Position numbers and translations under genes: made by a program
Shown here: one piece after another, positions 1-5,981 of the stretch
How positions within the stretch are numbered: the first letter of the stretch is position 1
How the letters are laid out: each line of letters starts with the position of its first letter
Origin: Thermoplasmata archaeon
Lineage (GTDB): Archaea > Thermoplasmatota > Thermoplasmata > Lutacidiplasmatales > UBA184
Assembly: GCA_030037695.1 (NCBI GenBank)
Contig: JASHQF010000156.1
Location: 1 to 6,238, forward strand
DNA length: 6,238 nucleotides
Direction of reading: 5' to 3'
Notes under the pieces: generated by a model
Database searches by the model: none
What the model was told of the DNA's origin: nothing
What the model saw: the letters and a program-made list of their open reading frames with translations, nothing else

Positions 1-1826
1 TCGATGACCCGAAAGCACGCGTCGACGTCTCCAAGTTCTCCGTACACCTCGATGATCATGCCGATGGCTGCCGGGAACAATGGCATCTCGTCCAGCTCTC
101 GGAGTAAGCCCCGCGCAGCCTCGGGTTCGTTGGCCAAGACATGCGCGAATGCACGGTTCAGGGTCTCCCACGGAGGCCCCATCGGGGCTTTCGAGAATTC
201 TTGATGTTCCCGCAGTGCGGCGGGCCGGTCGGCGCACTCCAGGTAGTACGCCGACATGAGGCTGTGATAGAACTGGCCGGCGGAGTCCAGCTGGCGCACC
301 CGATCGATTCTCTGGTACGCCTCGTCCCGTCGGCCCAGCCAGAGGAGGAGACAGGCTAGTCGACCGACCGTCTCGACCAAGAGGGGGTCGGAGGTCACGG
401 CTTGCTCGAGTTCTTGCGCGGCCTCCTCTCCCCGACCCATGTCCTCGAGGAAGATGGCGTAATTCATGTGCGACTCGGCATCGCTCGGGTCCAACGTCAG
501 CCCCTGCCGGTACTCGCGCTCCGCCTCGACCCAGTCGCGTTCGCAGTGGAGCACCATCGCGAGCGCACCATGGCCGGCCGCCAGTGAGGGGTCGACCTCG
601 ATCGCCTTGAGGGCCGACGCCTTCACGGCGACCATGAGACGAGAGAGCTGGCCCCCCGCATGGAACGACCCGGTCTTCAGGACCACTTTGGCCAGAGCGG
701 CGTGCGCCGCGGCATTGGATGGGTCGAGGGAGATGGCGAGCTCGAACTGCTGCCGGGCGCCCTCCAAGACCTGTTTGCTCGCCACCAGAGTCAGGTCCGC
801 TACGCCGTAGAGTAGGCTTTGCCCCTTGAGGTAGGCGAGGTAAGACTCGGTTCGAATAGCGGGCCGCGATTCGAGCCCCGAGACGATGGCAGTTGCCGTC
901 GCAAGTCGCAACTGCTCCGCGACGCGCCCAGCGACTTCTGCCTGTACCGCGAACACGTTGCTCAGATCGCGATCGTACGTCTCCGTCCACCGGTGCTCGT
1001 CGGTGCTCACGTCGATCAGCTGTAAGGTGATGCGAAGCTGAGTTCCCGCTCGGCGTACGCTCCCTTCGAGGATGGAGCCGACGCCAAGCTCCGCGCCGAT
1101 CTTGGCGACCGACTCGGAGCCGCCACCGAAGCGACTGGCGGAAGTTCGGGAGATCACACGAAGCCCGGGAACTCGGGAGAGCACCGAAATGAGCTCCTCG
1201 TGAAGTCCGTCCGCGATGTACTCATCTGCCGGATCGGGACTGATGTTCTTCAGCGGAAGCACCGCCAGCCGGGGTGGACCGCCTGGATGCGAGGCCGCCC
1301 CGCGACTCGTCCAGGGCAGCATCACCCGGTAGACGTCCAAAGGAAGCTGCAGTCCCTTGACTACCGTCGGGGCGAGCTTCTCGAACGCCTCCGGGGTTTT
1401 GTTCCGGACCTGCTCGTAGACGGCCCCGGAGATGCAAATGCCTCCGGGTTCAGCCAAGGGCTCGATGCGTGCGGCGATGTTTACAGCGTCCCCAAGGATG
1501 TCGGGGCCGTGTTGCTCGACGTCTCCGAGGTGGAGTCCGATCCGGATGCGTATCGGAGTCGTCCCCTTCTCGGCATTCCGCACGTAGAGACGCCGTTGGA
1601 TGCTCACCGCGCACTGCGTCGCCTTCAGCGCACTGTCAAACTCTACCAGGATCCCGTCGCCGGTCGATTTGACCTCTTTGCCCTGGTGGAGCGCCACGAG
1701 GGGGCCGACCACTTCGGCTTGCTGGCGCAAGAGCTCCAGGGCGCGTCCCTCGTCCTCTTGGGTGGACGCGGTGTACCCCACCGTGTCGGTGAACATGACG
1801 GCGGCTAAGCGCCGACTCGCGGCCAC
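1..1826 (-). CDS. Class III adenylate cyclase with TolB-like domain and TPR repeats (partial, C-terminus off the left edge)
   Basis: Translating the minus strand gives 608 uninterrupted residues, with two bases left over at the window edge, so the 3' end is missing. The enzyme should convert ATP to cAMP in the cytoplasm; no signal peptide or membrane span is seen. Residues 5-170 are the cyclase homology domain, with the FTD motif, KSTGDG and DILGDAVNIAAR. All six canonical class III residues are present: metal-binding D14 and D57, adenine-selecting K53 and D109, and transition-state N116 and R120. Residues about 185-310 match the TolB-like domain common in this family (ADGLHEELIS, GLRVISRTS, LEGSVRRAG, LIDVSTDEHRW). 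From about 325 onward come helical TPR units ending in LDP-type turns (LDPSN, VDPSL, LDPSD). GTG at 1826 is chosen because it is the first possible start after an in-frame TAA, and because ATG 1796 would remove the first strand (RRLAAV). Family members are usually 600-700 residues, so little is probably missing. Domain identity is secure; the activating signal is unknown. Confidence 0.93.
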   Translation of the reverse strand, partial: MAASRRLAAVMFTDTVGYTASTQEDEGRALELLRQQAEVVGPLVALHQGKEVKSTGDGILVEFDSALKATQCAVSIQRRLYVRNAEKGTTPIRIRIGLHLGDVEQHGPDILGDAVNIAARIEPLAEPGGICISGAVYEQVRNKTPEAFEKLAPTVVKGLQLPLDVYRVMLPWTSRGAASHPGGPPRLAVLPLKNISPDPADEYIADGLHEELISVLSRVPGLRVISRTSASRFGGGSESVAKIGAELGVGSILEGSVRRAGTQLRITLQLIDVSTDEHRWTETYDRDLSNVFAVQAEVAGRVAEQLRLATATAIVSGLESRPAIRTESYLAYLKGQSLLYGVADLTLVASKQVLEGARQQFELAISLDPSNAAAHAALAKVVLKTGSFHAGGQLSRLMVAVKASALKAIEVDPSLAAGHGALAMVLHCERDWVEAEREYRQGLTLDPSDAESHMNYAIFLEDMGRGEEAAQELEQAVTSDPLLVETVGRLACLLLWLGRRDEAYQRIDRVRQLDSAGQFYHSLMSAYYLECADRPAALREHQEFSKAPMGPPWETLNRAFAHVLANEPEAARGLLRELDEMPLFPAAIGMIIEVYGELGDVDACFRVI

Positions 1827-1845
1827 GCCCCTGAATCGCGCTCGG

Positions 1846-1854
1846 TTAGATTAA
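1846..1854 (-). promoter_or_regulatory. AT-rich promoter-like box upstream of the cyclase start
   Basis: The minus strand reads TTAATCTAA here, an AT island in GC-rich surroundings. Its centre lies about 24 nt before the GTG start. That is close to the TATA-to-start distance known for archaeal leaderless transcripts. No well-spaced Shine-Dalgarno is available: AGGGG lies only one base before GTG. The box includes the in-frame TAA that closes the cyclase frame upstream. No convincing purine-rich BRE precedes it, so this is a tentative call that depends on the host being archaeal. Confidence 0.35.
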
Positions 1855-1872
1855 GGTCCCACGCTCCCCGGG

Positions 1873-1887
1873 CCCCCGTGGCGGGGG
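1873..1887. repeat. GC-only hairpin, six-base stem and three-base loop
   Basis: CCCCCG and CGGGGG flank a TGG loop, giving a perfect six-pair GC stem. It lies about 47-61 nt before the cyclase start and about 20 nt upstream of the AT-rich box. No T-tract follows on either strand, so it is not a standard intrinsic terminator. It could slow transcription or simply reflect base composition. Confidence 0.4.
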
Positions 1888-2143
1888 TGGGGTTTCGACC
1901 CATACGCGGTAGGCCGCTAGACCGTGCCCAAGTCACCCCTCGTTCCGCGGCTGGACGACGACCATTCTCGTGGGAATCCGTCGCGGGTGAGCCGTGCCAC
2001 TTCCGCGACGTTTCATCTCCCGTTCGTGAGTTTCCAGGTATTACCGGAGCGCGCCCGAGACCGCTGCAGCTGCAAGTCACTGCGTTCTGCGCCCCCACGT
2101 GACGCTGGGGCGTACTGCTCCTCGGTCGGGCCCGCGCCGGGGC

Positions 2144-5100
2144 TCACTTAACGTCGGTCGGGGCTTCGCTTGCCGTACGGGGGATGGCACCGGGGCGGTC
2201 GTTACTCCGAAGGTACGGGTCGTTCAGGTTCACCCTACCGAGAGGTGCTAGGAGCCACACCATGGCTGGTGGTGGCGACCGTGACACGGGGGAGGTCGGC
2301 TGACGACGGCTCCGTGCGGGGTACCCTCGTCGCGCCGCGGATGCGACGTACGGCGGACGAAGGGGCCGGGAGGGCACGGGGAGCGAGGTGCGCCGGCTGG
2401 GGACCTGGAGCCTTGCCCCCGGTAATGGAGTTGGCCCCGGGCGTACCGAGGAAGGCTTTCGGGGGGGCCGGGGGGCCCTGCGATACGCCCACGCCAGCGC
2501 CACCCCCAGGGCAGCCAGCCCGCTGCCAACGGCGACGCCCAAGTCGGACGACGCGAAACCTCCCAGCACGGTTCGGATCGAGGAAGCCGCCCCGTCGCCC
2601 GCGGGGGCGAAGATCGTGCCGGTGGTGTTCGCTCCGGTCAGGTTGGCCCCCGTAAGGTTCGCGTACTTCAGGTCCGCGTCCGTGAGATCGGCGTTCTTGA
2701 GGTTCGCGTCGTGGAAGCTTGCCCATCTCGCATCGGCGTAGGCGAGGTTCGCCCCCTCGAGGTCCGCCCATGCGAAGTTCGACCAGCGCAGGTCGGCATG
2801 GGCGAGGTTGGCTCCCGCCAGGTCGGCGAAGGGTAGATTCGACCAGCTGATCTCCGCGTAGGCAAGGTCGGCGCCCCCCAGGTCGGCGCCCGCCCCGTTG
2901 TCCCCCGTGAGGTTCGCCGAAACAAAGCTCGCCCCGGGGGCGGCGAGCGCTCCCAAGTTCGACCACTGGAGCCCTGCGGTGGTGAAGTTCGCGTTCGTGG
3001 CGCTGGCGTCCTGGAGGTTCGAGAACTGGAGACTGGCGCCAACGAGCGCGTCGTCAGTGAGGTTCGCTCCGGCCAGGTTCGTCAGCTGGAGATCGTCCCC
3101 GGAGAGCTGGTCGCCGAGGACCGAGAGGCTCGAGGTGCCGACGCGCGACGCGCCCTCCGTCGTGCCGGTGACCGTCAGCGAGAAGGCCCCGAGCGCACCG
3201 ACCCCCGAGAGATTGGCCCCGACGAGGTCCGCCCCGAAGAAGTTCGCCCCCGCGGTATCCGCGCCGGCGAGATCCGCGCCCCGCAGGTCCGCCCCTTCGA
3301 GGTTCGCGCTCGCCAGGTCCGCCCCGCTCAGGTTCGCGCCCTCGAGGTCGTCGTGGCGCAGCGACGCGCCGGCGAGCTGGCAGTGGGCGAGGTCCGCGTG
3401 ACGAAGGTCCTGGCTCCACGGGCCCGAGACCTGAGGACAGCTGACGTAGCCAAGATCCGTGGACGTCTCCAACGTGAACGTTTGGCTGCTCCCGATCGCG
3501 AGCGAGGTCGGGAACCCGAGGGCGACGACCCCGGCGGGTAGACCCGCCAAGGAAAGCGCCACCGGGGGGAGCGCTAGCGTGGCCGATCCGGGCACGAGAC
3601 CTACGCTCACGGTCATCGTCGTCGACCCCCCTTGCGTCAGGGCTCCCGCCGCCGGCGACAGGCTCACCGTGAAATCGAAGACCCCGAGGGGCTCAACGTC
3701 GCACGCGGTCGCCACGGCGTAGTTGTTGACATTGCCGCTGTAGTTGGCGACCCACTCGTAGAGCCCCAGCGCGGGGGGCGTGAACGGCGCCGAGGCCACC
3801 CCCACGGGCTCGGCGCTGCTGAACACCGGGACGGTGCATCCCGCGTCGCTGAACGCGGTGTAGTTCACGGTCCCCGACGGCGCGTACCCTCCGGTGAGGG
3901 TCGCCAGGTCGGTGGCCGACCCTCCGAGGACCAGCCCCTCGGGGGTGACGCTCGAGGCGATCGTCGGAGAACCCTTGGTCAGGGTCTCCACGAAGCTGTC
4001 GGCCAGCCCGGAGACATTGAAGAACGACGTCGTACCGATCGTCACCGGAGTGCACGTGTACGGAGCTCCGCCGGCGAGCAGGGAGGTCGCCTGCCCGGGG
4101 CAGGGCAGCAGCACCTGATACTGGGCCGTATCCGTGGACGTGCAGCTCGGTGGATTCGACAACGTGACGCCGGAAGGGGCGTCCACGATGCAGACATCTT
4201 GGTTCCCGCTCGAGACGATCAGGATGGACTTCCCGGGGGGATCCGGCACGTTCGCGCCGGAGACATCGATGATCGTGTTCGTGACGCCTCCGGTCGTCGA
4301 CGAGCTGTAGTCGATCGTGACGTCCCCGTCGGGGTACGTCGTGCCGGGAGGGAAGATCACCTGACCGACCATACCCCCGGGTTGCAGCAGGGAAACTACG
4401 GTGTAGCCGGAGCTGACGGTCGTCGTCGACCCCGACACCCCGTTCGCCAAGACCAAGGGAAGAACTCCGAACGGCTCGCAGGGACTCGACGAGGGGTCGT
4501 TGCTGGGATCCCCGCTGAACGATGCCATGAAGCTGTACTCTCCCGGCCCGAGCGGGCCGACCGCGGTGGAAGGGAACGGCTCCACGATGCCGGGCAGGGC
4601 CACCCCGCTCGATACCGCAAGGACGTCCGGATAGCCATACGCCGTGGAGGCCGGACCGGAGCAGTCGGAGTTGGTCCAGAAGTCGTAGGTCAGCGTGTCC
4701 GAGCCCAGAGCGGTGACGTCGGGCCCGGTGGCGACATCGGCTTGGTCGAACGCCACGATCCCGTTCGTCTCCAATCCGGACCAGGGAAGGTCGGTCGAGG
4801 CATCGATGACCTGCGACGAGACCGACGTCGGAAGAGGGGCCCCGTTCGCTTCCACGAACGAGAGCCCGTCGGTGAACGTGGAACAGGGGCCCAGGGTCAG
4901 GTTGGTGGTTTCCCCGGTGGTTCCGGCGGGGTCCGAGGTGCCACCGAGGATGCACGACGGCACGAACGAGGCCTGGCCGGAGGCGGGCGCGAAGGTGGAG
5001 GTGACGGTGATCGAGGTCCCCGCACTGAAGTTCGCTCGAGCGCCGTCGACCCAGCCCACGACGTTGGCTTCCGCCTGCGTCCAACTCGGCGCCAGGTCCA

Positions 5101-5920
5101 TGATGTCGGCCTCCGACGTGGACCACGACTGGCCCGTGGACGTATCGAGTAAGGAGACGGTCTGCACGCCGCCGCCGACCGATGCGGTGAGCACCAGGTT
5201 CCCGAGGTTGGAGGGGGGTTCACCGGTCGCGGTCTGGTGGGTGGTGTCCGCGATACAGTCCTCCCCGTTATGGTTCCAGCCCTGGCCGTTGGGGATGCCC
5301 TCGGAGGGACATCCGGAGTGCGTGTTCAGGTAGCCCAGCAGTTGATACTCGATGAAGACGTTCTCTTGATCCCCGTACCCTGTGGATCCCGCGTCATCGA
5401 GACAGGAGATGTTCGGGCAGTTGAGGTAGACGAACTGCTCCCAGCAGGTCGCGGCCACGCCCCCGGTAAATGCGTTATTGCAGGAGAACGTGTTCGTGTT
5501 GATCTGAAGGGAGTACGCGTTCGACTCGGTGGAACTGAACCACCCCGAGCACGGAAAGGCAGGAACGTTCGTGGGGCAGGTGGTGGTCTCGCTCGCAAAG
5601 CCGCTCAGTGCGAAGGTCAGGGTATCGGATGCCAGAGTTCCGGACGGGTCGATCCCCACCCAGTCGTTCCCGTTGCCGACCGTCGCCGTGCCGTTAGACC
5701 CCGGAGAAGAGGCGGCCGGGCTGGCCGACGTTGGCGGCGAGCTCCTCGCGGGCGAAGGGGCGGTCGCCGCTACCGCGCGGGCCGCGGGAACCCCCGCGGG
5801 TGCCTCGTGGGGGGTTCCGGTCTGGGTGGAGATGACCAGGAGTCCCATGCTGGCCAGGACCAGGGTCGCCGCGATCGCCACCGAGCGGAGGTCAGACCCT
5901 CGGAAACGATTCGCAACCAT
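2144..5920 (-). CDS. Exported, membrane-anchored pentapeptide-repeat and Ig-like surface protein
   Basis: The product has 1258 residues and no close family name could be recognised. Order of parts: a signal sequence (hydrophobic 14-31); a Ser/Pro/Ala linker (50-85); a Cys- and aromatic-rich beta domain of unknown family (about 86-350); an Ig-like module (398-486); an unclassified beta region (487-650); a second Ig-like module (651-747); a third Ig-like half (748-824); 14 pentapeptide repeats (835-906); Ig-like end strands (908-936); 34 pentapeptide repeats (935-1104); one membrane span (1127-1146); and a basic Pro-rich tail (1147-1258). The protein should face outside, with the tail in the cytoplasm; RR directly after the span fits positive-inside topology. 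All 20 cysteines lie between 115 and 847, none in the tail, and they fall naturally into ten neighbouring pairs, which fits disulfides outside the cell. The ATG is supported by GGAGG six bases upstream and by the signal sequence that follows. Export and repeat content are clear; function (adhesion, ligand binding, surface layer) is inference only. Confidence 0.9.
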   Translation of the reverse strand: MVANRFRGSDLRSVAIAATLVLASMGLLVISTQTGTPHEAPAGVPAARAVAATAPSPARSSPPTSASPAASSPGSNGTATVGNGNDWVGIDPSGTLASDTLTFALSGFASETTTCPTNVPAFPCSGWFSSTESNAYSLQINTNTFSCNNAFTGGVAATCWEQFVYLNCPNISCLDDAGSTGYGDQENVFIEYQLLGYLNTHSGCPSEGIPNGQGWNHNGEDCIADTTHQTATGEPPSNLGNLVLTASVGGGVQTVSLLDTSTGQSWSTSEADIMDLAPSWTQAEANVVGWVDGARANFSAGTSITVTSTFAPASGQASFVPSCILGGTSDPAGTTGETTNLTLGPCSTFTDGLSFVEANGAPLPTSVSSQVIDASTDLPWSGLETNGIVAFDQADVATGPDVTALGSDTLTYDFWTNSDCSGPASTAYGYPDVLAVSSGVALPGIVEPFPSTAVGPLGPGEYSFMASFSGDPSNDPSSSPCEPFGVLPLVLANGVSGSTTTVSSGYTVVSLLQPGGMVGQVIFPPGTTYPDGDVTIDYSSSTTGGVTNTIIDVSGANVPDPPGKSILIVSSGNQDVCIVDAPSGVTLSNPPSCTSTDTAQYQVLLPCPGQATSLLAGGAPYTCTPVTIGTTSFFNVSGLADSFVETLTKGSPTIASSVTPEGLVLGGSATDLATLTGGYAPSGTVNYTAFSDAGCTVPVFSSAEPVGVASAPFTPPALGLYEWVANYSGNVNNYAVATACDVEPLGVFDFTVSLSPAAGALTQGGSTTMTVSVGLVPGSATLALPPVALSLAGLPAGVVALGFPTSLAIGSSQTFTLETSTDLGYVSCPQVSGPWSQDLRHADLAHCQLAGASLRHDDLEGANLSGADLASANLEGADLRGADLAGADTAGANFFGADLVGANLSGVGALGAFSLTVTGTTEGASRVGTSSLSVLGDQLSGDDLQLTNLAGANLTDDALVGASLQFSNLQDASATNANFTTAGLQWSNLGALAAPGASFVSANLTGDNGAGADLGGADLAYAEISWSNLPFADLAGANLAHADLRWSNFAWADLEGANLAYADARWASFHDANLKNADLTDADLKYANLTGANLTGANTTGTIFAPAGDGAASSIRTVLGGFASSDLGVAVGSGLAALGVALAWAYRRAPRPPRKPSSVRPGPTPLPGARLQVPSRRTSLPVPSRPLRPPYVASAARRGYPARSRRQPTSPVSRSPPPAMVWLLAPLGRVNLNDPYLRSNDRPGAIPRTASEAPTDVK
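2147..2482 (-). other. Basic Pro-rich C-terminal tail of the surface protein
   Basis: Residues 1147-1258 are rich in Arg, Pro and Ser with no recognised domain. Third-position GC, judged by eye, is clearly lower than in the upstream part of the gene. Two C-runs (six and seven bases on the coding strand, 2461-2475) lie at its start. The tail may be a genuine cytoplasmic extension, or read-through caused by an indel in the C-runs. The other two frames also stay open to about 2235-2248, so the sequence does not decide. Confidence 0.5.
2483..2542 (-). other. Transmembrane anchor of the surface protein
   Basis: Residues 1127-1146 (LGVAVGSGLAALGVALAWAY) form a 20-residue hydrophobic segment, preceded by a Ser/Gly-rich linker and followed immediately by RRAPRPPRK. 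The positive charges after the span place the C-terminus in the cytoplasm and the repeats outside. It is too far from the C-terminus to look like a standard sortase (LPxTG) or short-tail anchor. Confidence 0.85.
2609..3118 (-). repeat. Pentapeptide repeat block B (34 units with a 20-residue superperiod)
   Basis: Residues 935-1104 carry central positions every five residues from L939 to F1104 with no insertion, giving 34 units or about eight and a half helix turns. The most regular part is 1014-1099 (AGADLGGADL, LAGANLAHADLRWSNF, LTGANLTGAN). A WSN-type unit recurs every 20 residues, once per turn. The block has no cysteine. It directly precedes the membrane span, so the helix would stand close to the cell surface. 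Confidence 0.94.
3113..3679 (-). other. Ig-like module 3, apparently split by pentapeptide block A
   Basis: Residues 748-824 read like the first strands of a surface Ig-like domain: FTVSLSPAAGALTQGGSTT, LSLAGLPAGVVALGFP, SSQTFTLETSTD. The expected closing strands are missing there and appear at residues 911-935 as GAFSLTVTGTTEGASRVGTS followed by SLSVL. The two parts together make about 105 residues, a normal size for the domain. Pentapeptide repeats fill the gap between them. The homology of each half is pattern-based and not tested by search. Confidence 0.6.
3203..3418 (-). repeat. Pentapeptide repeat block A (14 units)
   Basis: Residues 835-906 are tandem A(D/N)LxG units. Central hydrophobic residues fall every five positions from L839 to L904 without slippage, including SANLEGADLRGADLAGAD. 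The single departures are T889 and F894. Fourteen units make three and a half turns of a right-handed quadrilateral beta-helix. C828 and C847 bracket its N-terminal edge and could tie down the cap. The underlying DNA repeats in 15-bp steps. Confidence 0.92.
3680..3970 (-). other. Ig-like module 2 of the surface protein
   Basis: Residues about 651-747 begin SPTIASSVTP, continue LGGSATDLATLTGGYAPSG and GTVNYTAFSDAGC, and end YEWVANYSGNVNNY and CDVEPLGV. This is the better conserved copy of the module seen at residues 398-486. C695 and C740 correspond to C420 and C481, so the disulfide appears conserved between copies. Such modules usually act as stalk units that hold a terminal domain away from the membrane. 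Confidence 0.75.
4463..4729 (-). other. Ig-like module 1 of the surface protein
   Basis: Residues about 398-486 contain DTLTYDFWTNSDCSGP near the start and GEYSFMASFSGDPSND followed by CEPFGV at the end. The same signatures recur in the module at residues 651-747. The pattern matches bacterial and archaeal surface Ig-like repeats that end in a YSGD-like strand and a Cys-x-PL turn. C420 and C481 could form a disulfide. Confidence 0.65.
5774..5920 (-). other. Signal peptide or signal anchor of the surface protein
   Basis: Residues 1-13 carry three arginines and residues 14-31 are an uninterrupted hydrophobic stretch ending VLASMGLLVIS. There is no twin-arginine motif, so Sec export is expected. 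The nearest AxA-type site is A47-R48-A49, unusually far from the hydrophobic core, so cleavage may be elsewhere or absent. A Ser/Pro/Ala-rich spacer follows, typical of surface protein linkers. Confidence 0.8.
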
Positions 5921-5926
5921 CTCCCT

Positions 5927-5931
5927 CCTCC
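5927..5931 (-). promoter_or_regulatory. Ribosome-binding site of the surface protein
   Basis: GGAGG lies six bases before the ATG at 5920, within a longer purine run (GAGGGAGGAGGGAG). This is a strong Shine-Dalgarno and supports this start. Confidence 0.85.
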
Positions 5932-5953
5932 CTCGGTGAGCGCGTTTCCGATG

Positions 5954-5981
5954 CCCACGGTTTTCGCGTACTTAACGTGGG
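5954..5981 (-). promoter_or_regulatory. Inverted repeat around an AT-rich box, candidate promoter/operator
   Basis: CCCACG and CGTGGG are separated by 16 bases. Between them the minus strand holds TTAAGTACG and GAAAAC. TTAAGTA (5969-5975) is centred about 52 nt before the ATG. If it acts as a TATA-like box, transcription would start near 5946 and leave a short leader carrying the ribosome-binding site. Symmetric arms around such a box could bind a dimeric regulator. The arms are only six bases long, so chance is possible. Confidence 0.35.

Larger units (their letters stand above)
1827..2143. other. Intergenic region between the surface-protein stop and the cyclase start
   Basis: This stretch of 317 nt separates two genes on the same strand. 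Frames open here on both strands, but their products are Arg/Pro/Ser-rich with no recognisable motif, as expected by chance in GC-rich DNA. It contains the AT-rich box before the cyclase and a short GC hairpin. No tRNA, small RNA or T-tract terminator could be supported. The length argues for independent transcription of the cyclase. Confidence 0.7.

Noticed and set aside
1200..1808. Plus-strand frame of 202 codons opposite the cyclase
   Set aside because: The minus strand encodes a complete cyclase catalytic domain here; the plus-strand product shows no motif.
1879..1910. tRNA T-arm-like sequence with GGGTCGAAACCCC on the minus strand
   Set aside because: The stem and loop do not fit a seven-base T-loop with a five-pair stem, and no matching acceptor or anticodon arm is found upstream.
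1805..2098. Minus-strand frame of 97 codons spanning the intergenic region
   Set aside because: It overlaps the cyclase start in another frame, is Arg/Gly/Ser/Thr-rich without motifs, and no ribosome-binding site was recognised.
2146..2154. Nine-base word ACTTAACGT occurring at the gene's stop and again at 5970-5978 in its promoter
   Set aside because: It is short and without further flanking identity, so it is more likely chance than an element boundary or attachment site.
2898..3401. Plus-strand repetitive frame rich in RFA and SAP units
   Set aside because: Its repetitiveness is the antisense image of the 15-bp pentapeptide repeats.
3693..5126. Second minus-strand frame (477 codons) inside the surface gene
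   Set aside because: It is Arg/His-rich and motif-free, and it overlaps the frame that carries the Ig-like modules and conserved cysteines.
3632..5152. Long open frame (506 codons) on the plus strand opposite the surface gene
   Set aside because: Its product is Arg/Gly/Asp-rich without motifs. It lies antisense to a gene with clear domains, and GC-rich third positions readily keep antisense frames open.
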